Origin: Actinomadura syzygii
GTDB taxonomy: Bacteria > Actinomycetota > Actinomycetes > Streptosporangiales > Streptosporangiaceae
Length of the DNA stretch: 64,000 bases
Assembly: GCF_008085905.1 (NCBI RefSeq)
Contig: NZ_VSFF01000004.1
Coordinates: 434,001 to 498,000, forward strand
Direction of reading: 5' to 3'
A model generated the notes under the pieces. The model searched no databases. It saw only the letters and a program-made list of their open reading frames with translations, and had not been told where the DNA came from. The position numbers and the translations under genes were made by a program. This document shows, piece after piece, positions 17,361-27,422 of this stretch (its first letter is position 1; the number at the start of each line of letters is the position of its first letter).

Positions 17361-17515
17361 TCAGAGCGCGGCGCCGAAGTAGGCGTCGATTACCTGGGGG
17401 TCGTTCCGGATCTCTTCGGGGATCGCGTCCGCCAGTAGGCGTCCCTCGTGCAGGACGACGGTTCGACCCGGTGAGCGTCGCGAACACCGCCGGGTGCTGG
17501 AACGTGCGGGCCAAG
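17361..17515 (-). pseudogene. remnant of a LivG-type branched-chain amino acid ABC ATPase
   Basis: Two pieces of one gene survive on the minus strand in different frames. Bases about 17515-17475 encode GLARTFQHPAVFATLTG, the Q-loop region of LivG-type ATPases. Bases 17472-17361 encode GRTVVLHEGRLLADAIPEE followed by IRNDPQVIDAYFGAAL and a stop, the C-terminal end of the same family. The roughly 100 residues between them, including signature and Walker B, are missing. An internal deletion has fused the pieces out of frame, so no functional product is possible. Confidence 0.75.
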
Positions 17516-17518
17516 CCG

Positions 17519-17998
17519 AGCGCCGGATCCGTGGGAGTGATCGTGGCCGGGATATTGGTCGCCGCCACCGGACGGCCCTTGTTCGACACCCTCGTCGCCC
17601 TCGCCATCGGCTTGTTCGTCGTGGTCCGCGCCGTGGCGCTGGGGCGGCAGGTGGTGGCGGTGCTCGGGCAGCACGTCCCCGAAGGGCTCGACACCCGGAC
17701 GGTCGCCGACGAGCTGGCCGCCGTCGACGGCGTCCGGCACGTGCACGGTCTGCACATGTGGACGCTGACCTCCGGCATGCACGTGGCGACCGCCCACCTG
17801 GTCACCGCGGACGGGGCCGACGCGCACGCCGTCCTGGACCGTGCCCGCGACCTGCTGCGCGACCGGCACGGCATCGCCAACGCCACGCTGCAGATCGAGC
17901 CGCCCGACCACGACGGCTGCGAGGAGGGCGAGGGAATCCGCTCCCCGGCGGCGGAACGGTCGGGCGGTTCGCGTCCGGCCGGGCGATCGACGGGCTGA
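17519..17998 (+). pseudogene. 3' fragment of a cation diffusion facilitator (CDF/CzcD-type) transporter
   Basis: The plus-strand frame encodes the last part of a CDF metal exporter: GSVGVIVAGILVAATGRPLFD (membrane helix 5 region), a further helix, then the cytoplasmic domain GVRHVHGLHMWTLTSGMHVATAHLV ending in a DHDGCEE tail. The first four helices, with the metal-site residues, are missing; immediately upstream the DNA is the opposite-strand LivG remnant. The frame stays open into unrelated DNA upstream, but that extension has no resemblance to the family. It is a truncated relic. Confidence 0.75.
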
Positions 17999-18071
17999 TC
18001 CGGCGAGCCGCGCACAGCCCATCCGCCGCTCCGACCTCACCCGTATCCCCTCAACCTCCCTGGAGGACGCC

Positions 18072-18689
18072 ATGGCGCTGACAGCGCTGATCATCTATCT
18101 CGTGTGGGCCGCTGCCGCTTTCGGCCTGCGCAGCCTGGTGCAATGGCGCCGCGCCGGGGACACCGGTTTCCGCGGCGGCGGTCTGGCCCCGGGCAGCGTG
18201 CAGTGGTGGGCCCGGATCGCCTTCCTCGCCGCGCTCCTCATCGGTCTCGCCGGTCCCGTCGCCGGTCTGGCGGGCCTGGACCCGTTCGACGTCCTCGACC
18301 GGACGGCCGTGCGCGTGACCGGGCTGGTCGTGGCCGTGCTCGGCGTGGTCGGCACCCTCGCGGCGCAGACGTCCATGGGCGCCTCCTGGCGCATCGGGGT
18401 CGACGAGGACGAGCCCACCGCCCTGGTGACCACCGGCGCGTTCTCCCTGGCCCGCAACCCGATCTTCACCGCGATGATCGTCACCGGCGCCGGGCTGGCC
18501 GCCATGGTCCCCAACGTGGTCTCGCTGTTCGGCCTGGTCCTCACGGTCGCGACCATCGAACTGCAGATCCGCGCGGTCGAGGAGCCCTACCTGCGACGCC
18601 TCCACGGCCGGGACTACGACCGCTACGCCGCCGAGGTGGGCCGGTTCCTCCCCACTCTGGGCCGCAGCCAGCCGACCAGTGGAAACTAG
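18072..18689 (+). CDS. isoprenylcysteine carboxyl methyltransferase-like membrane protein
   Basis: A 205-residue membrane protein of the ICMT/PEMT family with about five hydrophobic segments. The C-terminal half carries the family hallmark: LVTTGAFSLARNPIFTAMI, then a hydrophobic hairpin, then RAVEEPYLRRLHGRDYDRYAAEVGRFLP, where the R-N-P, E-E-x-x-L and R-Y residues bind SAM. GGAGG precedes the ATG at 18072. Bacterial members methylate lipid or small-molecule acceptors that are mostly unknown, so the substrate is open. Confidence 0.85.
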   Translation: MALTALIIYLVWAAAAFGLRSLVQWRRAGDTGFRGGGLAPGSVQWWARIAFLAALLIGLAGPVAGLAGLDPFDVLDRTAVRVTGLVVAVLGVVGTLAAQTSMGASWRIGVDEDEPTALVTTGAFSLARNPIFTAMIVTGAGLAAMVPNVVSLFGLVLTVATIELQIRAVEEPYLRRLHGRDYDRYAAEVGRFLPTLGRSQPTSGN

Positions 18690-18730
18690 CCTGTTGGATG
18701 GGCACGGCAGTCGGATGACAGGGGTGGCCG

Positions 18731-19705
18731 GTGCGGGAAAGCAGGTTGGCGATCGAGGATCTGGAGGCGCTGCGCCTCCCGTTGACCGGCTACTGCTACC
18801 GGCTCCTCGGTTCGTCGGCTGACACCGATGACGCGGTTCAGGAGACGCTGATTCGAGCGTCCGCCAAACGGCAGCAGTACGACCCGGGCAAAGCTGCACT
18901 GAGCACGTGGGTCCATCGGATCGCCACCAATGTCTGCATCGATATGCTCCGCGCGGCCAAACGGCGGGCATTGGTCATGAGCGCGGAATCCTACGGACCG
19001 GACCTTGGCGCGCCGCTTCCGCCGGAGATGTGGGTGGAGCCGATCCCGGACTCGCGTGTCCTGGCCGATCAGGACCCTGGCGAAGTCGTCGTCGGACGTG
19101 AGTCGGTTCGCCTGGCGTTCATCGCGGCACTCCAGCACCTCGCTCCCCGTCAACGGGCCGTCCTGGTTCTCCGGGACGTCCTGGTGTTCTCCGCGCAAGA
19201 GACCGCCGAGATTCTGCAGACCACCGTGCCCGCCGTGAACAGTGCCTTGCAGCGCGCACGGGCCACATTGGCCGCCAACCGGCCCGACCCATTCGACGTC
19301 TACGACCCCGAAGACGCCGCGCAGCGGGATCTACTGCATCGATATGTGGCGGCTTTCGAGTCCCATGACGTCGCCGAATTGACCGCGGTGATGCGCGAAG
19401 ACGCGGTGACCTCGATGCCGCCGTTCCGGTGGCGGCTGGACGGCGGACCCAAGATCGCCGCGATCACCGCGGACAGCGACTCCTGCGCGGGCGCGCGCCT
19501 CGTCCCGTGCGGCATCAATGGCGGCCCAGGCTTCGGGCAGTACCGTCCGGGCGACGACGGAGTCCTGCGCCCGTTCGCCCTCGTCTCGGTCGACCTGCGG
19601 GACGGTCGGATCGCCCGGCTGGTCACGTTCCTCGGCACAGAGCACCGGTTCACCGAGTTCGGCCTCCCCGAAATGCTCCAAGCCTCCGGGCGGCGCACCG
19701 TGTGA
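18731..19705 (+). CDS. ECF sigma factor with C-terminal SnoaL-like domain (SigG/TIGR02960-like)
   Basis: A 324-residue sigma factor. Region 2 is near residues 12-80 (YCYRLLGSSADTDDAVQETLIRA, WVHRIATNVCIDML), region 4 near 135-185 (LAPRQRAVLVLRDVLVFSAQETAEIL, then the helix-turn-helix TTVPAVNSALQRARATL), and a C-terminal SnoaL-like fold occupies residues 195-315. Such ECF groups have no separate anti-sigma factor; the fused domain is thought to control activity. The next gene encodes a mycothiol-dependent isomerase-type enzyme, a plausible regulon member. Confidence 0.88.
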   Translation: MRESRLAIEDLEALRLPLTGYCYRLLGSSADTDDAVQETLIRASAKRQQYDPGKAALSTWVHRIATNVCIDMLRAAKRRALVMSAESYGPDLGAPLPPEMWVEPIPDSRVLADQDPGEVVVGRESVRLAFIAALQHLAPRQRAVLVLRDVLVFSAQETAEILQTTVPAVNSALQRARATLAANRPDPFDVYDPEDAAQRDLLHRYVAAFESHDVAELTAVMREDAVTSMPPFRWRLDGGPKIAAITADSDSCAGARLVPCGINGGPGFGQYRPGDDGVLRPFALVSVDLRDGRIARLVTFLGTEHRFTEFGLPEMLQASGRRTV

Positions 19706-19772
19706 CCGATGAGTTCCCGGGCGACGCGTCGTACAAGCCGATGAAGGCCACACGACGCGGAAGGACAGCCCG

Positions 19773-20360
19773 ATGGAAACAGCCTCAACCGACCTGACCA
19801 GCGAGATCCACGCGGAGCGCGAACGGCTCGCCGGTCTCCTCTCCGACCTCACGCCGGAGCAATGGGACGCGCCGTCGCTGTGTGACGGCTGGCGGACCCG
19901 CGAGGTGGTCGCCCACATCACGATGCCGTTCCGGACCAGGCCGCTCGGGGTGATGGCGGGCCTGGTCCGGGCCGGGTTCTCGTTCAACAGGTATGCCGAC
20001 CGGGACGCCCGGTCCACGGCGAGGGCGATGAGCGAGGCCGAACTCGTCGACCTGCTCCGGCGCAACATCGAGCACCCCTGGCGGCCGCCGGGCGGCGGGG
20101 AGGCAGGCGCTCTCAGCCACGACGTCATCCACGGCCTCGACGTCACCGAACCACTCGGACTCCCCTCCGCACCACCTGAGCGCATCGCGCTCGTATTGGC
20201 GTCGGGCGGCCCCCGCCAACTGAAGTACTTCGGGGTCAACTTGGACGGGAAGCGCCTGATCGCCACCGACTCCGACATCTCCGTCGGCGAAGGCCCCACG
20301 GTCGTGAAGATGACGGCGAAAGAGATCCTCCTCGTGGTCACCGGCCGCCGCCCACTCTGA
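19773..20360 (+). CDS. maleylpyruvate isomerase family mycothiol-dependent enzyme
   Basis: A 195-residue DinB-like four-helix protein. The N-terminal ERERLAGLLSDLTPEQWDAPSLCDGWRTREVVAHI is the signature of mycothiol-dependent maleylpyruvate isomerase homologues; the histidines in VVAHI and in LSHDVIHGLDV match the usual metal ligands. GGAAGGAC precedes the ATG. It follows the sigma gene by 67 bases in the same direction and may be its target. The thiol substrate is inferred from family membership. Confidence 0.85.
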   Translation: METASTDLTSEIHAERERLAGLLSDLTPEQWDAPSLCDGWRTREVVAHITMPFRTRPLGVMAGLVRAGFSFNRYADRDARSTARAMSEAELVDLLRRNIEHPWRPPGGGEAGALSHDVIHGLDVTEPLGLPSAPPERIALVLASGGPRQLKYFGVNLDGKRLIATDSDISVGEGPTVVKMTAKEILLVVTGRRPL

Positions 20361-20388
20361 CGGCGAAGCTCTCCAGCCGTCAGAGTGG
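20352..20388 (+). terminator. 13-bp hairpin at the end of the isomerase gene
   Basis: CCACTCTGACGGC (20352-20364) and GCCGTCAGAGTGG (20376-20388) are exact reverse complements separated by 11 bases. The left arm covers the stop codon of the preceding gene. Confidence 0.7.
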
Positions 20389-20515
20389 TGCCCGGTCCGC
20401 TGCGGCGCGTCGAGAGCGGTGGGCCGGTGCGACACCTGGCCGACCCATCAGAATGTGACGTATCCACGCGCGGCCCGTCCCGTCCGGTCGCGCACGAGGA
20501 TGGGAGGAACTCGCG

Positions 20516-20926
20516 ATGGTCCGCCGCTGGAGTCCCGGGGAGATTGGCCCGCCGGTCGGGCAGTACAGCCACCTGGCGTCCGTGCCGGCGTCCGCCGAAC
20601 TGCTGTTCATCTCCGGGCAGATCGGCGCCCTGCCGGACGGCTCGCTCGCCGGGCCCGGCGCGGCGGAACAGGCCGCCCAGATCTATGCCAACATCGGTGC
20701 CCTGCTCGCCGCCGCGGGCTCCGGCCCCGCGCACCTGGTGCGGCTCTTCACCATGGTGGCGGGCCGTGAGCATCTCGCCGACTCCCGGCGGGGCAGGGAC
20801 GCGACGTTCGCCGACTGGTTCCCGGACGGCGACTGGCCCGCCCACTCCCTGATCGTGGTCGACGCGCTGGCCGCTCCGGAGATCCTGGTCGAGGTCGAGG
20901 CGGTCGCGGTGGTGCCCGCACCCTGA
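20516..20926 (+). CDS. RidA family protein (YjgF/YER057c/UK114)
   Basis: A 136-residue trimer-forming protein of the RidA superfamily, whose best-known members hydrolyse reactive enamine/imine intermediates. Visible landmarks are the N-terminal GPPVGQYSHLASVPAS, LFISGQIGALPDGSL and the C-terminal PEILVEVEAVAVVP. The position where archetypal RidA has its catalytic arginine, in the segment before the end, reads HSLIVVDALAAPEILVEVE, without a clear arginine. It may therefore belong to a non-archetypal Rid subfamily. GGGAGG lies upstream of the ATG. Confidence 0.85.
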   Translation: MVRRWSPGEIGPPVGQYSHLASVPASAELLFISGQIGALPDGSLAGPGAAEQAAQIYANIGALLAAAGSGPAHLVRLFTMVAGREHLADSRRGRDATFADWFPDGDWPAHSLIVVDALAAPEILVEVEAVAVVPAP

Positions 20927-21073
20927 GCGGCTCCGCTCCACCGGGTGGCCGCCGCGCCCGGCTGGCAGCCCCGACCAGGGGTGGGTTAGAGCAGGGCTCG
21001 GTGGGCGAGATACCAGCGGGTGGGTTCCGGGCGCTGTCGGCGCTGAGGGAGCCGGGATGGAGGCGCGCGGGTT

Positions 21074-21718
21074 TTGTTCCAGTCGGTCATGTCGTGGGTG
21101 TCCGGGTTGTCCGGGCCGGTCATCTACGCGGTCGTCGCCGGGCTCGTGTTCTGCGAGGACGCGCTGTTCTTCGGCTTCGTCCTGCCCGGTGAGACCGCCG
21201 TCGTCCTCGGCGGGGCGCTCGCCGCGCAGCAGAAGGTCTCGGTCGTGCCGCTGGCCGCGATCGTGGTGCTGGCGGCGATCTCCGGGGACTTCGTCGGGTA
21301 CCAGATCGGGCGCCACGCCGGGCAGCCGATCCTGGAGACCCGTCCGCTCCGCCGTCACCACGACCGCGTGGACGGGGCCCGCGACCTGATCCGGCGCAGG
21401 GGCGGCGTCGCCGTCTTCGTCGGACGGTTCGTCGCGTTCTTCCGCGCGATCATGCCCGCGCTGGCCGGGGTCTCGGCCATGCCCAGCCGCGTGTTCCTGC
21501 TCTACAACGCCGCCGGAGGTCTCGTCTGGGGCGTCAGCTTCACGCTGCTCGGCTACTTCGCCGGGCACGCCTACGCCCGGATCGAGCACGTCGCGGGACG
21601 CATCAGCGCGATCGTGATCGCGGGCGTGGTCGTCCTGGCCGTCGTCATCTGGCGGCTGCGCGATCACCTGCACAGGAAGCGGGATGGGAACGACCGTTCG
21701 GGGACGGATTCCCGGTAA
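21074..21718 (+). CDS. DedA family membrane protein
   Basis: A 214-residue protein of the DedA/VTT family of putative flippases. The family motifs are visible: FCEDALFFGFVLPGETAVVLGG (re-entrant helix with E and P), GDFVGYQIGRHAG, and the arginine-rich FVGRFVAFFRAIMPALAGVSAMP followed by YNAAGGLVWGV. The TTG at 21074 is chosen because GGAGG lies ten bases upstream; an ATG at 21089 has no such site. Bacterial DedA proteins are linked to membrane homeostasis and undecaprenyl phosphate recycling. Confidence 0.87.
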   Translation: MFQSVMSWVSGLSGPVIYAVVAGLVFCEDALFFGFVLPGETAVVLGGALAAQQKVSVVPLAAIVVLAAISGDFVGYQIGRHAGQPILETRPLRRHHDRVDGARDLIRRRGGVAVFVGRFVAFFRAIMPALAGVSAMPSRVFLLYNAAGGLVWGVSFTLLGYFAGHAYARIEHVAGRISAIVIAGVVVLAVVIWRLRDHLHRKRDGNDRSGTDSR

Positions 21719-21742
21719 CGGTTCGCCCCCGAGCGTTCCGGC

Positions 21743-23326
21743 TCAGCGTCCGCTGGCGGTGAGCTTGTAGTTGGGACGGGACGGGTGCGCGCGTCCAAGC
21801 GGCCCCTCGGCCATGGCGCGGACGAGCATCTCGCTGACCTGGGTGACGAACCGCCGCCCCGCCTCGGTGATCCCGTGTCCGCAGGCCGGGCCGCGCATGG
21901 CGCAGACCCAGCGCATGGTGCCCGTCGCGAACACGCCCGCCCCCTGGCGGTTGGTGTAGTAGGAGGCGTGCGCGACGGCCGACCGGTTCCCGCAGGTGAT
22001 CGGCGAGCTGGCGACGATCTCCAGCGTGCCGGGGGTGGGGCCGCCTCGGTTGAGCGCGTCGGCCTCCGGTCCGATGACGCCGGGGAACCGCGTCCCGGCG
22101 CGGACGCCCGTGCCGCGGAACAGCCAGAAGTCGGGCCGCGAGACGGTGAACGCGCCCTCCGCCGGAAAGCACATGTACTGGATGCCGATGAGATCGCTCT
22201 CCGGACGCGGCATCGGCGGAAGCCGCCAGTCCTGGGTCGACTCGGCCGGGTCGGTCCGCGCGACGGGATCGGTGCCGGAGTCCTTGTAGCAGACCACGAG
22301 CCGGTTCGCCCCGAGCGGCGTCGCGCCGAACCGGATGTGCCGGTTGACCGCGTTCGCGCCGAGGAACGCGATGTTGACGCCCTGGTCGCGGGCCCGCGTC
22401 GCGCGCTGCCGCATGGCGGACGACCAGTACTCGTCATGCCCCAGGGACAGCAGACCGCGCGCCCCCTTGAGCAGGCCGGGATCGGAGTGCAGGTCGTTGT
22501 CGGTCGCGTACGCCAGCGGCACGCCCAACTTCTCGGCGAGCGCGATCGCGGGCTGCTCGTACTGCATGAACTTGCCCGCGCCGTTGCCGTCGTAGGGACG
22601 GTCGAAGCTGACCGCACTCGCCCGGTCGTTCTCCCCGCCGGACGGTCCCTTGTACAGGTCGTAGCCGCCCCACATGTTGTACGCCTGCCAGGTGGTGGTG
22701 CCGTTCAGCACGACGAGGCGTCCCGCCGTGTTGGGGGAACGGACCGTCACGGGCACGTACCGCTGCGCCCCGGACGCGGCGGTCAGCATCATCAGGTAGC
22801 TGCCCTCGGGCCACCCCTCGGTGGACACGGTCAGCGACGGCCGCCACGGCGCGGACACCGTCCGGGACGCCCGGTCAATGCGGGCGCTCCCCTGCCGGAC
22901 GCCCGGATACGTCCCGGACCGCCACACCCGCCGGGCCTGCGCCCCGCCGTACCAGCCCATCCGGAACGCCTGGACGCTGAACCCCGGTGTCGTGGTCGAC
23001 ACGAACAGCCGGAACCGTCCGCCGGGCAGGACGCTCACGTGATCGGCGTAGCCCTCGATCTCGTGCTCGGCTCCCTTGCTCCGGCGGGCGATCCGCCAGT
23101 CCGCGTCCCCGTGTTTGGCGTTCTCCGCGACGGCCGCCGTCTTCAACGCCCCCTGCCCGCCGGGGTCGCGATCGTGCGTCCCGGACGAACAGGCGGCGGC
23201 CAGGAACAACGCCAGGACGAGGACGAGCAGCGCCCGGCACCGCAGCCCCCTGTCCGCGACCGGGCGTCCGCCAGGACCGATCCCGCCGCGCGCACGGCTT
23301 TCCACAACCACTCCCCCGGTGATCAT
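21743..23326 (-). CDS. lipoprotein with N,N-dimethylformamidase beta-subunit-like C-terminal domain
   Basis: A 527-residue protein with a lipoprotein signal (ALLVLVLALFLAAACSSG, lipobox cysteine near residue 45). A beta-rich region (about residues 70-190) precedes a domain resembling the C-terminal part of the dimethylformamidase large subunit: QAYNMWGGYDLYKG, YATDNDLHSDPGLL, SLGHDEYWS, FLGANAVNRHIRF and PDFWLFRGTGV. The H-D-E-Y element corresponds to the H-P-E-Y loop that carries a metal-binding glutamate in the enzyme. No small subunit gene is present, so amide hydrolysis is uncertain. The ATG at 23326 follows AGGAG; an in-frame start at 23383 also exists. Confidence 0.75.
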   Translation of the reverse strand: MITGGVVVESRARGGIGPGGRPVADRGLRCRALLVLVLALFLAAACSSGTHDRDPGGQGALKTAAVAENAKHGDADWRIARRSKGAEHEIEGYADHVSVLPGGRFRLFVSTTTPGFSVQAFRMGWYGGAQARRVWRSGTYPGVRQGSARIDRASRTVSAPWRPSLTVSTEGWPEGSYLMMLTAASGAQRYVPVTVRSPNTAGRLVVLNGTTTWQAYNMWGGYDLYKGPSGGENDRASAVSFDRPYDGNGAGKFMQYEQPAIALAEKLGVPLAYATDNDLHSDPGLLKGARGLLSLGHDEYWSSAMRQRATRARDQGVNIAFLGANAVNRHIRFGATPLGANRLVVCYKDSGTDPVARTDPAESTQDWRLPPMPRPESDLIGIQYMCFPAEGAFTVSRPDFWLFRGTGVRAGTRFPGVIGPEADALNRGGPTPGTLEIVASSPITCGNRSAVAHASYYTNRQGAGVFATGTMRWVCAMRGPACGHGITEAGRRFVTQVSEMLVRAMAEGPLGRAHPSRPNYKLTASGR

Positions 23327-23475
23327 CGACTCCTGCGGAAATCCTCCCCGCCACGGCGGTCTGAAAGCCACCGCATCGACCAACGCACACGAAACAGATG
23401 GTCATCAACGCAGGTCTAGCGGTTGGTGCTCTCCCCCGCCCGCCGGCCGGACATATCCTGCTGCTGACAAGGGAA

Positions 23476-23544
23476 GCCCCGGACGGGCGGTGAGACTACC
23501 TGTCCGGGGCCGCACACGGGTCAAAGAATCATAATTCTGATTCT
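23476..23544. terminator. two hairpins after the rifamycin monooxygenase gene
   Basis: GCCCCGGAC (23476-23484) pairs with GTCCGGGGC (23502-23510), and AGAATCA (23525-23531) pairs with TGATTCT (23538-23544). They lie between the 3' end of the monooxygenase gene and the 5' end of the next gene on the same strand. The GC-rich stem probably terminates; the AT-rich one could be an operator for the downstream lipoprotein gene. Confidence 0.5.
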
Positions 23545-23576
23545 CTGCGTGGCCCTTTTCGGTCGCTGGGCCGAGA

Positions 23577-25188
<1,612 letters not shown>

Positions 25189-25207
25189 CCCTTTTTCCGG
25201 CATCCTC

Positions 25208-25236
25208 CGTGGGCGTCGGCCACCTCTACGCCCACG
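25208..25236. promoter_or_regulatory. inverted repeat between rox and the sulfotransferase gene
   Basis: CGTGGGCGT (25208-25216) and ACGCCCACG (25228-25236) are perfect 9-base arms with an 11-base spacer. It lies upstream of the putative rox promoter and between two divergent genes. It could be a regulator binding site; I could not match it to the rifamycin-associated element reported upstream of other rifamycin-inactivation genes. Confidence 0.4.
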
Positions 25237-25355
25237 CCATGACGATCACCTATGAGTAGCGGGGCGGCTTCGACCCGACACCGGCGGGTCTCATCGCGCT
25301 GTGACCCCGGCCCTGCCGGGATCGAGAACCCAGGAGGCATTTCCTACTTAATTGG

Positions 25356-25364
25356 TATATATAG
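25356..25364 (+). promoter_or_regulatory. AT-rich promoter region of the sulfotransferase gene
   Basis: A conspicuous TATATATAG lies in a 32-base AT-rich island (about 25340-25371), 35 bases before the sulfotransferase ATG. It is a plausible -10 region in otherwise very GC-rich DNA; no clear -35 hexamer is visible. Confidence 0.4.
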
Positions 25365-25398
25365 TTCTATCACTACCGAGGTCCACGGGGAGGACGCG

Positions 25399-26388
25399 AT
25401 GGCTCTGCCGGACTTTCTGGTGATCGGTGCCCCGAAGGCCGGGACGACCGCGCTGCACGCGGCGCTGACCGGGCACCCTGAGCTGTACCTGTCGGAGGTG
25501 AAGGAGCCCAAGTTCTTCCTCACCGACGGCGCGCCGCCGACGCGGGGCGGGCCGGGCGACGCGCAGACCTACCGCGAGCACGTCTGGCGCAAGACGGACT
25601 ACGAGGCGCTGTTCACGGGCGCCCCGCCCGACGCGCTGCGCGGGGAGTCGACTCCGTTCTACCTGTACGACCGGGCCGCCCAGCGGCGCATCCGGGAGCT
25701 GATCCCCAAGGCCCGGCTGATCGCCGTCCTGCGGGATCCGGTGGAGCGGGCCCACTCCAACTGGACGCATCTGTGGTCGGCCGGACTGGAGCCCATCGAC
25801 GACGTGGTCCGCGCCTGCGAGGAGGAGGAATGGCGGATCGACGCGGGCTGGGCGGCCTTCTGGCACTACGTCCGGCTGGGCCGGTACGGCGAGCAGTTGG
25901 AGCACCTGTACGGGCTGTTCCCCCGCGAGCAGGTCCTGGTCTTCCGGTACCGCGAACTGCTGGAGCGTCCGGGGCCGACGCTGGACCGAATCTGCTCGTT
26001 TTTGGACGTCGAGCAGGGCGTCCTCACCGAGGTGCCGCGCGAGAACGTCACGGTGCATCCCGGCCGGACGGTCCGTCACCGCTTCCTGTCACGCTTGCTG
26101 CGGACCGGCGTGGCGGCGGGCGCGGTGCTGCCCGGCGACCTGTCCACCCGGGTCACCACTCCGCTGGAACGCGCGCTGCAGCGCAACGGCCCGTCCCGGC
26201 GGCCGCTGACCTGGGAGCAGCGCCAGGCCCTCATCCCCCTGTTCGAGGACGACATCAAGAAGCTGGAGGAGGTCACCGGCGAAGACTTCGGCGACTGGCT
26301 GGAGCCGAAGGCGGCGTCCGGCGGACGGGTGGGCGCGAGGCCGAGCGGGCAGCGCCAGGCCCGCAACGGGCGTCCGCGCTCACGCTGA
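25399..26388 (+). CDS. PAPS-dependent sulfotransferase
   Basis: A 329-residue cytosolic sulfotransferase. The 5'-phosphosulfate-binding loop IGAPKAGTTALHAAL is at residues 9-23 and the 3'-phosphate-binding RDPVERAHSNW lies near residue 118. The acceptor is not predictable from sequence; bacterial relatives sulfate glycolipids, glycans or natural products. GGGGAGGA before the ATG at 25399 supports the start. The tail after about residue 300 is basic and poorly conserved. It converges with a beta-propeller gene 14 bases away. Confidence 0.88.
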   Translation: MALPDFLVIGAPKAGTTALHAALTGHPELYLSEVKEPKFFLTDGAPPTRGGPGDAQTYREHVWRKTDYEALFTGAPPDALRGESTPFYLYDRAAQRRIRELIPKARLIAVLRDPVERAHSNWTHLWSAGLEPIDDVVRACEEEEWRIDAGWAAFWHYVRLGRYGEQLEHLYGLFPREQVLVFRYRELLERPGPTLDRICSFLDVEQGVLTEVPRENVTVHPGRTVRHRFLSRLLRTGVAAGAVLPGDLSTRVTTPLERALQRNGPSRRPLTWEQRQALIPLFEDDIKKLEEVTGEDFGDWLEPKAASGGRVGARPSGQRQARNGRPRSR

Positions 26389-26402
26389 CGACACCGGACG
26401 GG

Positions 26403-27314
26403 TCAGCGCAGCTCGGTCCGCAGCTCGTGTGCTCCGTCAGCGCGGGTCACCTCGTAGAACAGGCGGAGGCGACCGTCCTGGGTGGGCAGGAAGTCCAGGT
26501 AGCGGAACCCGCCGCCGTGATGGGGCGAGGAGGCCCATGGGGCGGAGCCGACAGCCGAGAGCGCGGCGGGGTCGTCGCCGATGGCGAAGCCGGTGCGCTC
26601 CTCGAAGTTCTCCGCCGCGTTGGCCCGTCCGTCGTAGGCCGCGACGATCCCGTCGGGCGTGAAGCGGACCGCGCTGACCCGCACGCCCCGGGCGTCCCAC
26701 TGGCCGGGACGGGGGCTGAGCGCCGTCCCGTGCCAGACCCATTCCAGGCCGTCCGCGCTGGTGGCGTACTCGGTGGTCATCTGGTCGGCCTCGGCGGGGA
26801 CGGCCAGCGGATGGCACGAGGCCCACAGGTGCCAGCGGCCGTCGTGCCGGACGATCACCGGGTCCTTGACGCCCGTCTTCTCGTCGCCGGGCAGCACGAC
26901 CCGCCGGTCGCGGGGGCTGAACCCGTCCGGGGCGTCGGACTGGAGCACCTCCACGCGCCAGTGCTTGGTGCCGGGCGTCGCGCAGCTCAGGTAGAGCCGC
27001 CACGTTCCCTCGGGCGTCCGGACGAGGGTGGGCCGCTCCAGCGACTCGGCCTCCATCGCGTCCTTGCTGATGACCGACAGCGGCTCGAAGCGCTCCCCGT
27101 CGGCGGAGCGGGCGACGACCACCGCGTACCCGCGTCCCTTCCCGATGGGCCGGCGCAGCCGGTAGGCCAGGTAGATCCATCCTTCGCTCTCGACCGCGCT
27201 CGGCGCTCCGGCCCAGTACCCGTCGCCGTCGCCCGGCGGTTCGACGACGACCGCGGAACGGTCCGGGCGTGGAAGCAGCGCGGCGACCCGCCGGTCAAAT
27301 TCCCCCAATTCCAT
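26403..27314 (-). CDS. five-bladed beta-propeller protein (GH43-like)
   Basis: A 303-residue protein with repeated blades typical of GH43/GH130-like propellers: YWAGAPSAVESEGWIYLAYR, RPTLVRTPEGTWRLYLSC, VKDPVIVRHDGRWHLWASCH, VSAVRFTPDGIVAAYDG and FRYLDFLPTQDGRLRLFYE. The KDP and RPT acidic/basic elements sit where glycosidase active-site residues lie, but the family assignment is only at fold level. There is no signal peptide if the ATG at 27314 is the start. A role in handling a glycan, perhaps with the neighbouring sulfotransferase, is conjecture. Confidence 0.7.
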   Translation of the reverse strand: MELGEFDRRVAALLPRPDRSAVVVEPPGDGDGYWAGAPSAVESEGWIYLAYRLRRPIGKGRGYAVVVARSADGERFEPLSVISKDAMEAESLERPTLVRTPEGTWRLYLSCATPGTKHWRVEVLQSDAPDGFSPRDRRVVLPGDEKTGVKDPVIVRHDGRWHLWASCHPLAVPAEADQMTTEYATSADGLEWVWHGTALSPRPGQWDARGVRVSAVRFTPDGIVAAYDGRANAAENFEERTGFAIGDDPAALSAVGSAPWASSPHHGGGFRYLDFLPTQDGRLRLFYEVTRADGAHELRTELR

Positions 27315-27422
27315 GTCGGAATAATAGGGCACGACGCTCCGGCTCACACGTCCGCCGTCCGGCGCGTCCGGCTCGCTTCTGGGTGAAGCGAGGGCTGCCG
27401 GGTCGGCCGGATAGCTTGGCGC

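Noticed and set aside
17264..17520. N-terminal part of the CDF transporter in the open upstream frame
   Set aside because: The frame is open but encodes Arg/Pro-rich sequence that is the complement of the LivG remnant, not the first four helices of a CDF protein.
19331..21673. 780-codon open frame on the minus strand
   Set aside because: It lies antisense to four well-supported genes (sigma factor, isomerase, RidA, DedA); composition is the Arg/Pro/Gly/His-rich pattern of a high-GC shadow frame.
21785..23419. 544-codon plus-strand frame over the DMFase-like lipoprotein gene
   Set aside because: The minus strand carries a lipobox and conserved domain; the plus frame has none.
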